Source: Phoronis australis (taxonomy: Eukaryota; Phoronida; Phoronidae). From it: DNA of 64,000 nt. The position numbers were made by a program, and so were the translations under genes. The notes under the pieces are model-generated. The model had not been told where the DNA came from and ran no database searches. It saw only the letters and a program-made list of their open reading frames with translations. Shown one piece after another: positions 1 through 13,400 of the stretch. Position 1 is the stretch's first letter. Every line of letters starts with the position of its first letter. The DNA lies in the NCBI GenBank assembly GCA_002633005.1, contig NMRA01000048.1, positions 64,001 through 128,000 on the forward strand, given 5' to 3'.

Positions 1-1432
1 CCTTTTGGGGCTTAATGTAATGTTTCAGAGGGGGTCAATGTCTTGTACATTTATGACCCCTGGCAGCCTTGCTGCCACCTGGGTTGATATTGTAATAGTC
101 TTCTTATAGTTGACATAGGGAAGATCAATAGGAAACATCTGCAGCTCTTGGAAACATGAGGTGGCTGTAACTCTTGACCCAGTTTCAAATTCAGGTGTGC
201 AAGACATGCGGAGTTGACAGGGGCTCTTAAACACCTCTGTTTTCATTCACCTATGTCTTGAGATGTTGGACACTTGTGTGTATATCGCCTGAATATCTCA
301 CTGCATGGCAGTGGCAATGTGATGGCATGATGGATGTATAAAAAAGTGCTGGGAAATCCCTCTGCATCTTATTAGTACAACTATTAAAGAATTGCTTTCA
401 CCATTTTCAGCATAGTCATTTCCAGTCTTGACAATGTCCATTGGATTTGATTGTGGTAAATTTTCAACAAGTTTGGACGTGGCAGTTTAAATTTTCAGAT
501 TTTTTTGGCAAAAAGGTATCCTCCATGGAATTGGTACTACTCTACATTTCGTGTTCTTAACCATAGCCATAGTTTTGAAAAGTTGTGGGCCTTCACAACA
601 ATCCGAGAAAAGTTTGAACAATGAAAAATGGGCAACGTTGGCTTTATATTTTTGTCCGATATTGGTGAAATTTAACGGTGTAACTCGTACCAGCATTGTG
701 ACAGAAGCTCTGTCAATATTTACTGTAGACAAGTACAGTGTAGGCTGGCCACACCTGTAGACTTCTCTGTCCTGTGTACTCCCGGATGAGCGAGCTACAC
801 CCACTCAACTTCACTCTGCTGTTATACGCCGGGGTCAGGGGTCACAGTCGGGGTCACCCACCAGACTGTATGTTGATTTTTTTAGTCAACGTCCAGCCAA
901 AGCAAACTTGTTTACTACTTTTCTGGGAAGGATGATAAACAAAAGGAGTACAGCTCTTGAGGATAAATTTAGAATACAAAGAAAATGTGTTATGATGGGT
1001 TTGGTAGAATGGATGTTTTCAGCGTCACGTTACGCAGTATGTTAAATGAGTTAAGTAAATATGATTAGTGTATTTGTCTGTCCCAATAAGACTTAATGAT
1101 GTTTTTTAAAACAGATAGTCTAAAATTAAAGGTTCTCTTTTCACGAATCAGTCTGTAATGTTCAATTATATTATCCCAGTTTGAAACTAAATGAAAAAGC
1201 AGTTAGGCATTATGTCATCCTTGTTGAAACTGAAAAACGACAACTGAAACATGATGGTACAAAAATACTCGTTGTGGGATGTCACCAAGTTTAGTGAGTT
1301 ACAGTTTAGGTCTGAGTAAAATTTTCCCACACTGAACATTGATAATGATACAGAGGTAGTCCCTACATTCCCAGGGCCGTAAATGGTCCACTGCACAGTA
1401 ATGTTTGTGCATTTTTTGGTTTTGTGTTGCAG
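1..1432. other. Intron or 5' region of the ETS gene, no exon recognised
   Basis: Lies upstream of the first recognised ETS exon and ends in a T-rich tract and AG acceptor. Several short open frames occur on both strands, but none shows family similarity or a convincing splice pair. I see no RNA gene or repeat here. Confidence 0.5.
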
Positions 1433-4400
1433 AAGCGCTGCCACCTAGCCCTGCTGACAGTGGAGTCAGCGACCTGGAAAGTAGCAGCAGTGACGAACTG
1501 AGGGCCAAAATTCCAGGTAGGTGCCGCTTGTCTGTGAACAGTCCTACGTGTTGTGTTGGGGCTGTCGTGCATGACGTGTCGTGCTCAGACAATCACATCA
1601 CCACTGATGTGGAACTGTCGTAAATGCGCTTTTAATGTGAATGAACAGTATTGGGTCAATAGTCAAAATGAGTTTGGGAAGGCTGTAATTTAAATGCCAT
1701 TAGGTATATTGTGTCGATCTCGGCATTTACACGAATGTTGCTTGGTCCACATTAATTTGTGGATTTCAAGTCCAATTCAAGTTCTCGACTTCTTCCTTGT
1801 AACTCAGATGCGGAGCAGTTTCTGTGCTTGCAAAAAATGACAGTTTTTTATTATGTAACTATTCCTTGAAACCATTCTCCTGTCCCAAAAAGAAACCGAT
1901 CAAGTTTTGACTTGGGCAAAATGTTGTTGGTGCGATATCTCGAGAAGGTTTGGGTTTTTCATATTTTTTTCCGAGATATATGGGTGAGTAGCTGTACTAT
2001 AATGGAATTTGGCAACCTTGACCTCATTTTTCAAGGTCGTAGCAAGATATTTTAAAGGTTCTACTTATAAACTTTCGTCTGACTTATTTAACACAAAAAA
2101 TAATTTCCACATGAAACTATATTATAAAGAATGTGTATGCCCGGAGGTGGCAGGGGATAATTTTGTCACCCTGTGGCAAAGGCTTATGCAGCAGTTTTAA
2201 AAATAACATTTTTCACCTACTGTCTAATTTTGTGCATTAACAACCATGAATACTGAAGCCGATATTCGATATTCGTTCCCAGATCTCCCGAGTTTCCACT
2301 TGAAGTTTACCTTCTCTAGTGGATGTTTTGAACCAATGGTAAACATTGTTTGTTCACACTCTAATGTGTCAGTGGTTAGTTGTGCCATTGATTGACTCTT
2401 CAGTCCACATGTAGTCAATTAGCGACATTTAGCTAGCAGTGCATGGAAATACCCTGTTCCCCTCACTATTTGCTGAGGGTAATGTGCAGGGCTAATTGCT
2501 TATTTCAGTGTTCAATGTGGCCAATTGTGAAGCAATTATGAGTCATGTGTTACTGTTATCATTTTAAATGGCATGGTGTTTATACCAAAATACTGTGTGA
2601 CTTGTGTATAGCGCTGCTGAATGAGTTTGATAACAGGACACTGTATTACCTGAAAGGTCCTTGTGAGCTGCACCAGTGCCTGGTCTCTAATCTTTGTACT
2701 CGAAACGAACTCGAAACTATTTTTGGCAATTTCTCTACTCCTTTTGTGTGAACTTAAGATAATTGGTTATCAGACTGTGCTCGAATACATTATAGTTTAT
2801 GCATTGGAGTTTCTTGTTCAAGTTTGCCCTTGAAGACCCTTATATTCGTGCTACAAACTCGAGTAAAAATTCGAAATTTCGAGTTCAAACTCGAACTTAT
2901 TGCTTTAATATTGGGTTTACAAACTGTGAACTAAGGGCAATAAATTATCTACGTAAGTTATTGTGTACTCGAGCATAGAATAATAAACACTTATCTTGAG
3001 TTCGCCCAAAAGTAGAGTAGAAAATGCCAAACCTAATTTCGAGTTCCATTTCGTAAAAGATTGGAGACTGGGCCCTGGTCACCTTTTGGGAGAATGGCGT
3101 CAAGTTGCAGTTTGTTGTATAAGTTTTCTTGCTTGAACAGCTAACGGAATGATAGATAGTGTTGACCTATTTTCATTTGTGACGTACTGTTTTAGCAGTG
3201 TTGTCCGAGGCTGCGTCTTTGTGTCATTTGACGCAACCAGACTGTAAAAGACGCAAGTTGACTCGAGAGCGTCACCTTGGACGCAACTTTTTGTTCAAAG
3301 TTGTGATAAATAAAACTAATGACAAATGAAAATCGTTTTGTACTTTCCTTTGATTATCGCATCATACCTTTCGTTCATAGCAGCACTTCTTCATTGTTTA
3401 TTTTCTGAAGCCATACGCATGACATCATTGCTCCGTAAGTAGATCATGAAACTGTAGTTCAGAATATCCTGTTACAATTTGTCCGATAGGGGGTAGACTC
3501 AATAACACGGTCACAAAAATGGCGTCGAGACAAATATTATGAACTTCCTACCGCAAATCAAGTTCTGCTCAGAAAAGAAGCTTGGAGTCAATAGACAATA
3601 AGGATAGTTCGCCTTTGTCAACATTCTGGTAATGATAGAGTGGCAGTGCCAAAGAAAAAAATTCTTTTGATCTTGGCTGGAAAATACAACTGGTTGATAC
3701 AGGATACTGACAAAAATCAGATTACATGTGCACTGTGAAATACGTTTCGGTAGATAAATGGAAAGTGGGTCCACTGAATCCAGTTTTTTTAAGAATAGGG
3801 CAAACAATGTTTTAGTAAATGGCTGGTGTCTTAGTGGGTGACGAGTTCTCAAATTTTGTTTTCCAAACTCCTCAGAAACTCGTTCAAGGAAGGTTTTAAC
3901 CCTGTGATTTGCCAAGTTGAGCACAATCTGGTGGCGATTAGTCCCGCTTCAGGCAACCGTGCATCATTGCACCTATGAAACTGGTTTATGGTTTGAGGTG
4001 AGAAAAAAAAGGTGATCAAACCACACTTTGACTCAGTGGGTGGATTGTTTTAGACAAACAAACTTCTGAAAAATAACACACCACTGCAGCAGTTAAACAG
4101 AATCAACTTTGTCCCATGTCTTTATTTGAAGCTGGAAATAAATGATAAGGTAACTCCTCATATTTCTGACACATTAACCTTATTTCTGACACCCAAATTC
4201 ATTTTGAGAAAACTAATGTATTGTCCCTCATTTATTTCGCATGGTTGAGGCTACTCTGTGGGATTTTGCGTCTGACCTAATTTGCACAAGGTCAGTCCTT
4301 GCATCAGTGAAAATGTATGAAGGCTAAGCCCCATCCTAGTTCACTGTGTTAGGTGTGGGTAGAGTTCAGTAATGCCACTGGGACCTCATTACAACCTTCC

Positions 4401-7400
4401 TAGAAAAGCCAGTCATTGCGAGATTACTCGAGATATTGCCATGTATTTTAAATGAGATATTTTTCTAGCCACCAGAGGGCTACTAATCTTTACCCTCAAC
4501 TGACCACCTATTCATCTATTCATGTGAGATGTTTCTTGTTGTTGTAAACATGTGCTGAAAGGTGTGACCTTGATGACACTGGTGTGACTCATAGTCAGTT
4601 GCTCAATGGAGCATTTCACCAGTGGTGGTGTAAAGTACTTAGATGTTAGAATATGATAAAGTAACTTTATCATATTTTGCTGTATGACATCCGCACATGT
4701 AGACCCTATTTCTTTAAATTCATATACCAAGAGTTGGCTATACCACCTGTAGACCCTATTTCTTTAAATTCACATACCAAGAGTTGGCTATACCACCTGT
4801 AGACCCTATTTCTTTAAATTCACATACCAAGAGTTGGCTATACCACATGTAGACCCTATTTCTTTAAATTCACATACCAAGAGTTGGCTATACCTGGTTG
4901 CTTAATTTTGCTCAAACGTCAACTACGAAGACGGTATATATTCAATTTGTCGCACGACCGGACTATCGCAAAGAGATTTTAAATTTAATTTATACGAAAT
5001 GATTGGAGAGTCGCCATATTTCACATGTGTTTCCACCTGTTGTTGCTTTATCCCTCTATTCATCAGTCAATTAACTGATCTCTCCCTGAGATCTCTTGAC
5101 TGGCGGCCATTTTTTTTTATTACCTGAGAAATCCTAGTCTCCAGTGTTGACGGAGGCCATTAATTAAGGACCAGTGGTGTCTCGGGTACATTCAACTACT
5201 TTTACTTTATGAGATCACCCATGGAAATGCATGTGGACATTACTGTTGGTTCTCTTAAATATTAATTAAGTCACTTCTTTAATCTTGCTGCAGGCCATTC
5301 ATTGCTAATTGTTTCAATTCACTCTTGAAGTGCATCACTTGAAAATTCTGATGCCAGTGAGCAGCTTTTCATGAAAGCCAACTCAATCTTTGAGTGCAGA
5401 GTAAATCTTGTGCTGTTCAGGTAGTTTTCCACAAGCACAACATGACTATTTCAGTGTAGCATTAACAGAATAAATTCCATTTCATGAATTATCTTGGGCA
5501 ACGGGAATGTACCATGATGAATTGGCTTTGTTTTACTGCATATTTTGTTTAATCGCATGTAATCAATTAGCTATCATCTTAGAATATAGCATGAGATTTT
5601 GAGCAATTTTTACATTGTAATTAGTGTCTTTACCGTGTCCATGCTGAGTCTTTGCTAACTGATTGTCAGGTAGAGTTGTGTGCAGCAAAAATATCCCAGG
5701 AATGCAACAGTCTGGATCCTTAAGAAGTGCTCATGTACACTTTGAATTCGGCAATTCTTTGCGTGTTTCGCACAGAATTAATTGCAAAATTACAAAATTA
5801 TTTTCGAATTTGCAAAGGATGGCTATCTTTCAGTAAATGATGGAAACTATCAAATATTGTTATGGTACACCTACCTTGAGACATATTTCTAGGTGACGGG
5901 AATCTTTTATTTACTTGTCTTTAGGATTAACATCACAAAATAATTCTTTTCTTAGTTCACCATATTTCATGCTAAAAAGGTGAAGAGGTATCGTACTGAT
6001 TTTAAGTTTCCGCATATGTTGCTCCTTAGCTGTTGGTCACTTCATACTTCATTTTGCGTTTGCTCTTCCCATAGTTGTTGGAGTTATTCGAAAATGAATG
6101 TCAACACTGCTTTTGGTACGATCTCATTTGTGAATTTTCATAATGATTCTTTGAGCAGTTTAGCGGAGAGAGAAGCACATTGGTTGTCAAATCTGTCCGA
6201 AAATTCACTATTGACAATAGGAACGTGTCACGAATATCTGTCGAGGGGTTTTGGAGATACAACAGTGGGCTCCAGACAGATGCCTGGGGATGACTGCATA
6301 ATGTGCATCTTATATTTCTGTGTCCTTTGGGAGATCAGTGTTTTTACATCAAAGAGGCGTGTCTCAGATTGAATGAATACTAATAATACTGATAATGTTG
6401 TGACCATTAAGCTTCCCATATGGCCTTGTCTGCTCTGTCACGTGATGTCAAACCTGTTTCACTCCTTGCGTAAATATGTTCCCTGGAGTTATCAGTTATA
6501 AGTCTTGTTTCGCTGATATTTAGTTTAATTGTTTTGCAATTTGCTATTGTCAGTCCTTGCTAAGTAGGTTTTCATACATCTGCCCTTTCAAAAACTACAT
6601 TCATAATGGTAGTTGCTGAACAGTGTACCCTGAGTTTTATGCTCTTGGTTTTGCACTGCTGTATCAATGACAGCTGACTTAAAATTGCCTTTGTGAATGG
6701 GGATTTTGTTTCCAGTGTGTTTCTGATGTGTCTTGGCTGAATAAAAGTATGCTCTAATTCAGGTCAGATATCCCTGGAGGAGTTACAACCAGAACAATAT
6801 TGCCTGTTGCTGTTCAGTCATGCATAAGTTGTAGAAGTCCCAGGTGTTAATGCCAGACAAATGATGACTGGATGGACTTATCTTTGTTTTATATCTGAAC
6901 AGATGCAACCTTTTACAGCCTTTGCCCAGGGGCATGCTTTGATCAGTGCATCCACCGACATGCTAGCATACATGCAGTAGTTCTGCGCTTATTTCTCTCA
7001 AAAACAATTGCCAAAATTTTAAATTTATCCATTTTTCGACGGCGGATTACTTTGCTAGGAATAATTGAGACTTTATCGAATGTTGCTTTGCAGTATGTAC
7101 ACAGTACAAACCATTATGCTGGTAATAGACTAACATTATCTTTAATATGTTTATTTTTGTGAAGAAATTTGACAAAATAGAATTACACTTGTCGGCCATA
7201 TTGTGTGCTAAAGAAATGAAGGAATACTGTTCGTGCCTGTTCGTTTCTGTTTTTGGCAGACGTCACTCTAAACTTGTGCCAAACGTTTCCTTGTGATATT
7301 TGATGCAAGTGTTTCTGCTAACAAATACGTGACTTATGTAGAGTTTTACACAATTTTGGCTTCTGCTAGGAGTAAATTGAACCAGTCTGCTTTCTCCGCT

Positions 7401-10400
7401 ATCATAAATGTCCCCGTTGCCAGAGCTTAACAAAAAGTAAATTAAAGAAAAGCGACTACAAACATATCTTCTGTCAAAGAAACTTAAATTTTTGATCTAG
7501 GGCACTTATCATAGGTAATTGTTAAAATTAACACAGGTCAGATGTGCCAATGCTCACTTCTAACCAGCTGCAGTATGCGGACATCTGTGACGTCAATGAT
7601 GGTCAAAAACTTTCTGGAAAGTTATTTTTCTTGAGGACTTTAAAAAGTTACATTTTGGTTTTCTGCATTATTGTTTCCTTGGAGTTGAAGAACTTTAGTG
7701 CGACAGTAAAGCGGCTTATTTGAGTTTGCAATTTTTCTTCAGACCTTATATTTGTTAGAAAATGGAGGTTTTGTTGTCATTATACAATATTCAGGACACT
7801 GGTCAATTACAAGGGTCCCGAATTTTTCGAACCAGATTGATGCTGGGTATTCAGTGGAGTATATGGAGGCATAATTTGGTTTCCTTGTTTTAATTGAGAC
7901 AAATTCGATATTTCTAATCCAAAGAATTCAGTTCATTGATTTGGAAACATTTTGCATCTTTGCTCGTTATTGTGTTCAAGATAATACCGTCACATTCTTC
8001 GTTTCAGCTTCCAGTAATTCTGCCGTGCCCTTTCTACCCTCGTATTGCCAAGCCAGCCAGAGTCAGCCCGTCTCAGCACCCTTCCACAGCACCACACATG
8101 TGGCCATGAGGCCAGGTAAGTTGACTCAACCCTCCCTCACCCCTGTCTGAGTCCCCAAGGGACTGTTGGGGGGGGGGCATGTCGTCATCTTGGCTGGCAC
8201 TTTGCGTCACCCTCGCCATGATTGTATGGCTGACCTAGCGGCAAGCGCGTTGTGACGCCATAGCAGTGTCTGTAAGTCAAGTTGCTTAAGGATGTATGTA
8301 TGAAGGTACTCATTAGTTTGTACCCCGGTAATAATTGCATTTCGTAATTGTTGGTGACAGATACTGATGTACAGCATTTTTCAAAAGAAGTAGAGAAAAT
8401 TCTTTTCTTCAAAAATTGTCAAAAGTTAAACATGAAAATTTTCGCATAGTTTGCCGTAGATTTAGTGTTTTTCGCTGGTTTTCTTCCAAGTTTTGCCATG
8501 TCTTTGACGAAGCCATACAAAATTCAATGAAATTTGTCCACTTTTTTTGAAAACTACTGTATGTAGAGTACCTTTTACTTTTGAGCTATGAGTATTGATT
8601 TTCTACTTGATTCAATGCCCGATTTTCTTATTAAGAAAAGTATCATGCGGGTTATTAGTATGTGTATGTATCTAAATTTGAAATAATCTCCACCTGCTCA
8701 ATATCCTAACTCCTGGAGGCAGAAGTGTGTTGTACAAGCAGACGATAATTGACTTGTCGAGTTCTGCCTTGGGCTGATGATGGCGCTGGCAGTTTTGTTG
8801 CGTGTCTCGTTACTGGGCAGAATTGTGGCCCATGAATGGAGTTGGGACCTGTCTGATTGGCTAGTTCAAGAACTTAGAACTCGGTTTTACTTTTTTTGTT
8901 GGTAAAGAGAATCGTGCAGTTATAAGACTGTAAAGTGATGGATTCTTTTTGTTCACATATCTCTTATTGTCACTAATGGGTGGTCTTCAAAACGAAGTTT
9001 ATGGTCATACAAGAAATGCTGCAAAATAAATGTTCCTTCAAAGGTCAAAGTTCGATTGTCTGAACCCTGTGGGAGGCTGACATTTATATCAGTGAAAGAA
9101 TCACAAGACCCAGAATAAATGAATTTTGAGATTGATTTGAGCCTGCCTGCAGGTAATCTCAAGTATTTTTTGCGGTAAATTTATAAGTCGTTGGCAAAAT
9201 ATCAACTGAATTTATATCTTTTTGTGTTTTTTATGAGAAGTATTCACCCGAGGGCGTGTTGTTGCGTCATTTGACTCGGTTTCAGTACAAATCCTGAGGT
9301 GGATGCCGATGAAATGACAATTCTAGTACTTTGCTTAGTATTTCCAAACACCAATGCAGTCCAGTCATTCATCCGTTATTTGCAACCCACGCTGCTCAAA
9401 TACTCGGGATAATCTGGTGTATTTGATGTCTCGTCCAGTGTCGACAGTTGTGAGTGGTGAGCAATCCTTCACTGATGTGCCGGGCAGTTATTCCAAATTT
9501 CTTCAAATGTTTTCCCAGAGTGGAACTCGAGGAGAGTTGATTAAGAGCAAATGGTTCCTCACCATTTGTTTAGAGTTTCACTCAGGCTCAACTTGTGCGC
9601 AGCTATGTCGCACGTCCACGGCTGTCTTAAACAGATGATTAAACGATCAAAAACGCATTTTGGGATTGTTGGATGGGATAGACTTCCTAAAGTTATTACG
9701 TTTAACCTGGGTTATGAAACAACAAAATCTGTTATTTTTGGTGATTTTATTACAAATCGACAATGTGCCATTGCAGACCAGACATTTATTAAATTACATT
9801 TGGTGACTTGATCAGCTAAAATACCGGTACTCTGTCATTTATCAATAGTGTGGGCGCTTAGCTGAATGGTTGATGGGTTAGTACCTAGTTGCTATGTTGA
9901 TGTCGGACTTGTAATAGTCCACACAAGCAGATTGTAGTCAGCGCAGTTTCATGGCCAAGCTCTGCTTATTAGAATGCGCGTGAGCCAAGAGGACTATTTC
10001 ATGTCTCCTTGAGTAAAGTGCAGGAGAGAATGGGTATTTCCCGCCCTATTAAGGCAAAACTCCAGTGACGGGTCGTCACTTAGTCTGTAGGGAATTGCAC
10101 GTTTTTGGTCACTAAAATTCTCACAAGACTAGAGTTTGTAAAAACACGGACACTTATGCAGAAGGCTCGATACATTAATTTGGAGTGGGCAGTAAATCGA
10201 AAATTCGGGCGTGAAAATTTGGAAGTTCTGGGGTTGAGCAAGTCGAGCATGGGCGTAAACTGAGATGAGAACAGTATTTAGGTGCTAGGATCCAATGTAT
10301 CGTGTCTTAAACACTACCTAAAGTTGAGTTGGAAATGAAAGACAGTTGTTGCCAATTGATGCTGCGTGGCTGTGGAATGCGCTGGACGATTTCACTTCCT

Positions 10401-13400
10401 CTTTCCACTTGTCAGCAGTCTGTGGCAGAGGCGTTGGCATTTGTCTTGATTTATGTGAAGGCATGGAATAAATTTGCTACTTTTGCACTTCCGTCTAAGT
10501 TGTTGTCTTTCAGAGTCGGGTTACTTTCAGAGTCCGATACATCCAGAGAATTGAAATGAATTTTTGCCTTTTCGTCTTCTCGGTTTTCCTCTGTGTGAAA
10601 GGGCCCCGTCACACTCAGTATAATCTCAAAAACTGGTCAAAAGGTGACTGGGAAGTGTTATATAGTCCGAGCAAGCACCCCATTGATGATGTCACATTCG
10701 AGGCACGTTTTTCGCCAAAGGTACCTGCCCTCTTGCTACCCAAGTTTGGTGTAAGAGGGCTTGAATGACAGATGCCTTGTATTTTGTGTAGTGGTGATGC
10801 TGGTTCAGTATACAAGATACTTGCCTTTCAGCCGTTGTCATGTGTGTCAGTGCTAGAAGCAAAGCTTGTAATTTGGTTTTACAGCCTCTATTCATTTAAC
10901 GAACAGCTCCACTTTACTGGATCCAGCCTGGTTTTGAAATGCTGATTTGAGCCCTGCCATGGAAGCAGGTGTCAACCTGTTTTTGAATACAGACAGTCTC
11001 AATATCTCCATTGTCCCGAGTTTTTAATATGTCACGCGAAAATAAGGGTCCATGCATTGTTCATTGTTGTATGTAGAGTGCATTGATATTTACCTAAGCG
11101 CAAGTATAGAAAAGCTGGGTAATTAATCTGGGCTCATACCTTGACAAGTGAATGTGGGCACTGTTATTTTGCAGGCTCATTCTGCTCGCCAATAATGAGA
11201 GTGATACTATGGGCTTCCTGTCATTTTTTTCCAGCCCTGTTAGGCTGGATTCTCCTTTTTTGTCGATAGTTGGTAAGCACCAGCTGATCCGTGATACGGA
11301 GCCGTTAACAATCTTCGCCATTTTCACAAGTGTGTGGCGTTCACTTTCCCCTACCCCTCAAAACTTTCACGTGTACATTCAGTATTCATGTTACTTGTTA
11401 AACTGCAAGTATGCTTCAAAGCAGTGAGCTAAATGCTGGTGTTCCTCTTTACAGTGACGTGGTATCATAATACAATTGTTATGAAGTTCATTATGTATTT
11501 TGTTTCATCTTTTAGTTGCGGAATCCTTGTTTTTGCCCGTTTTTGATTGATTTTGAATTGTTTGGGATTGAAACTAGACAAGGTTTAACGAATTTGAAGT
11601 TTTTAATTTTTTCCACAAACACGTTGAGGTTATTGGCATTTGATTGCCAAACTTTCCAGAGGACACCGATTCAATTTTCTGCCATTGTTGGAAAATGCAA
11701 GGCTTTAGAGGATTTTTGTACCAGGGGCAAAGTCACAATTCGTCTTGTTATGTACCATGCAAAAATTGTTTTAATTTGAATTATAACTGCATTATTTGCC
11801 AAACTCTGGTCCAGCAACTTTAAACTGCATCATTCGTAAAACGATAATGTCCTTCTAAATAGTACTAAAAAGAAGTAAAATAAACCCCATTTTTGGTTCT
11901 GCTTTGAAACATTTTATCGCATGTTCTAATGAGCCCACCTTTGATGACACCATCTCAACCTCTGGCTATTAATGGTAGTACTATAGTTGTCTGTGATCTA
12001 TTGAGCGACGTTTGTATTTAGTCCAAACGTTCCATGCCTTTTTATTAGTTCTAAGTGCAAATCATAATCGGCACTGATGCACAAAGTGCTGATAATTTTT
12101 AGTTGTATTTTATGTGTAGATCCCAGCTCAACAAGTAACCCAAGGTCTAGGTCAGACTAGCAACATCTTTGTCTCTGTCGCAGGCCTATTGAGTTGGATC
12201 TTGGCAGTATGTCAGCTGTCTTTGGTTATGTCATTGTCATTTTTATGATGTCAAAAGCTTCTGCATGGTATTTATCCCAACCTCCTCCTGAAGTGTATCA
12301 AATGTACTCCTGAAAATTATAATAATTATGAACTGTTGAATGCCGATACGATAGGATTGCTGAAGATAGTCCATGTTGAAATGCCTTTTGAAAAGACACC
12401 CAGCTGAACTGTAACAAAAGGCCAGGTCTAGGTCACCTATTTATTACCTGTCTCATCTCCAGTCTATTCATCAACTGACTTGAGCTCCTGTACTTACCAC
12501 ATTGATGTGAAACTAGTATAATAAGTAACTATGGTAAAATCTCATCAGTTTAAGTCACGATATGGCGGTCAAGTAAGCTTGTATTTTTTGTTTTTTCATG
12601 AAAGATATGAAGCTCCAAATAAATGCTCTTTCAATTTCTAATGGCTGGATACGATAGGTATACCTTCAGATAATATTTTGAGAAATTATGGCAAGTCATG
12701 GCCATGTTAAAAGCTTCTTTGGAAATATGATAATGAAAAACAACATTGGCAATTATTTTTGTCCGAAAGTAGTCTGATTAAATCATAAACTTTGTTGTTG
12801 GGATTTTCCGTCAGTTTGCGTTGTGTTTTGGACTTACATATAGTGACTTCTGTTAGAGTGCGTTCCATTTGGCTAACAGTACATACAGCTGGGTAAGCCA
12901 TACGACGCTTTGGTACGATCCGTGAGCATGAGATTGGCACGAGATGTTATTTACTAAGAACAATAGTTTACGAACCAGGTGGTTGTTATTGGGTGTCTGA
13001 AAGTAGATTGACTTCAGGTTCCAAGTTACTTTTCGTTAGTTGTTTACATGGTAACATGTGAAGGGTCCTTCCCGGTGCTTCTGTAGCTTGACTATCTGGC
13101 TGATGTGTGGGAAAATTCATTTTGTTGCTAGAGTCAAGTCAGTTTCGTAACTGGGCCTTCACTCACCAGTGGGGAAATGTGTCTCAATTAGCCAAAAGTA
13201 ATGTTTTGCAGAAGTGCTTGTAATGTAACTTTGAGGCGAATTTTTTTAATCATTGGATGTTAATATTTGGGGCCTGATTAGGGATATTTTGTGTGATGTT
13301 TACATGTTTTCATAGAAGAATGGGACTGAGTATTGGCCCCAGTATTGAGGCATCGAGGGCCTGTGTAATGAGCTCTATTTCGGGAATATTTGGTTCTGCA

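Noticed and set aside
5980-6372. 130-codon plus-strand frame in the ETS intron
   Set aside because: Composition resembles translated intron; no domain or splice context.
9845-10080. tRNA-like or SINE-like stretch (A-box-like GCTTAGCTGAATGGTTGATG)
   Set aside because: No B box at the right distance and no folding into a cloverleaf that I could draw.
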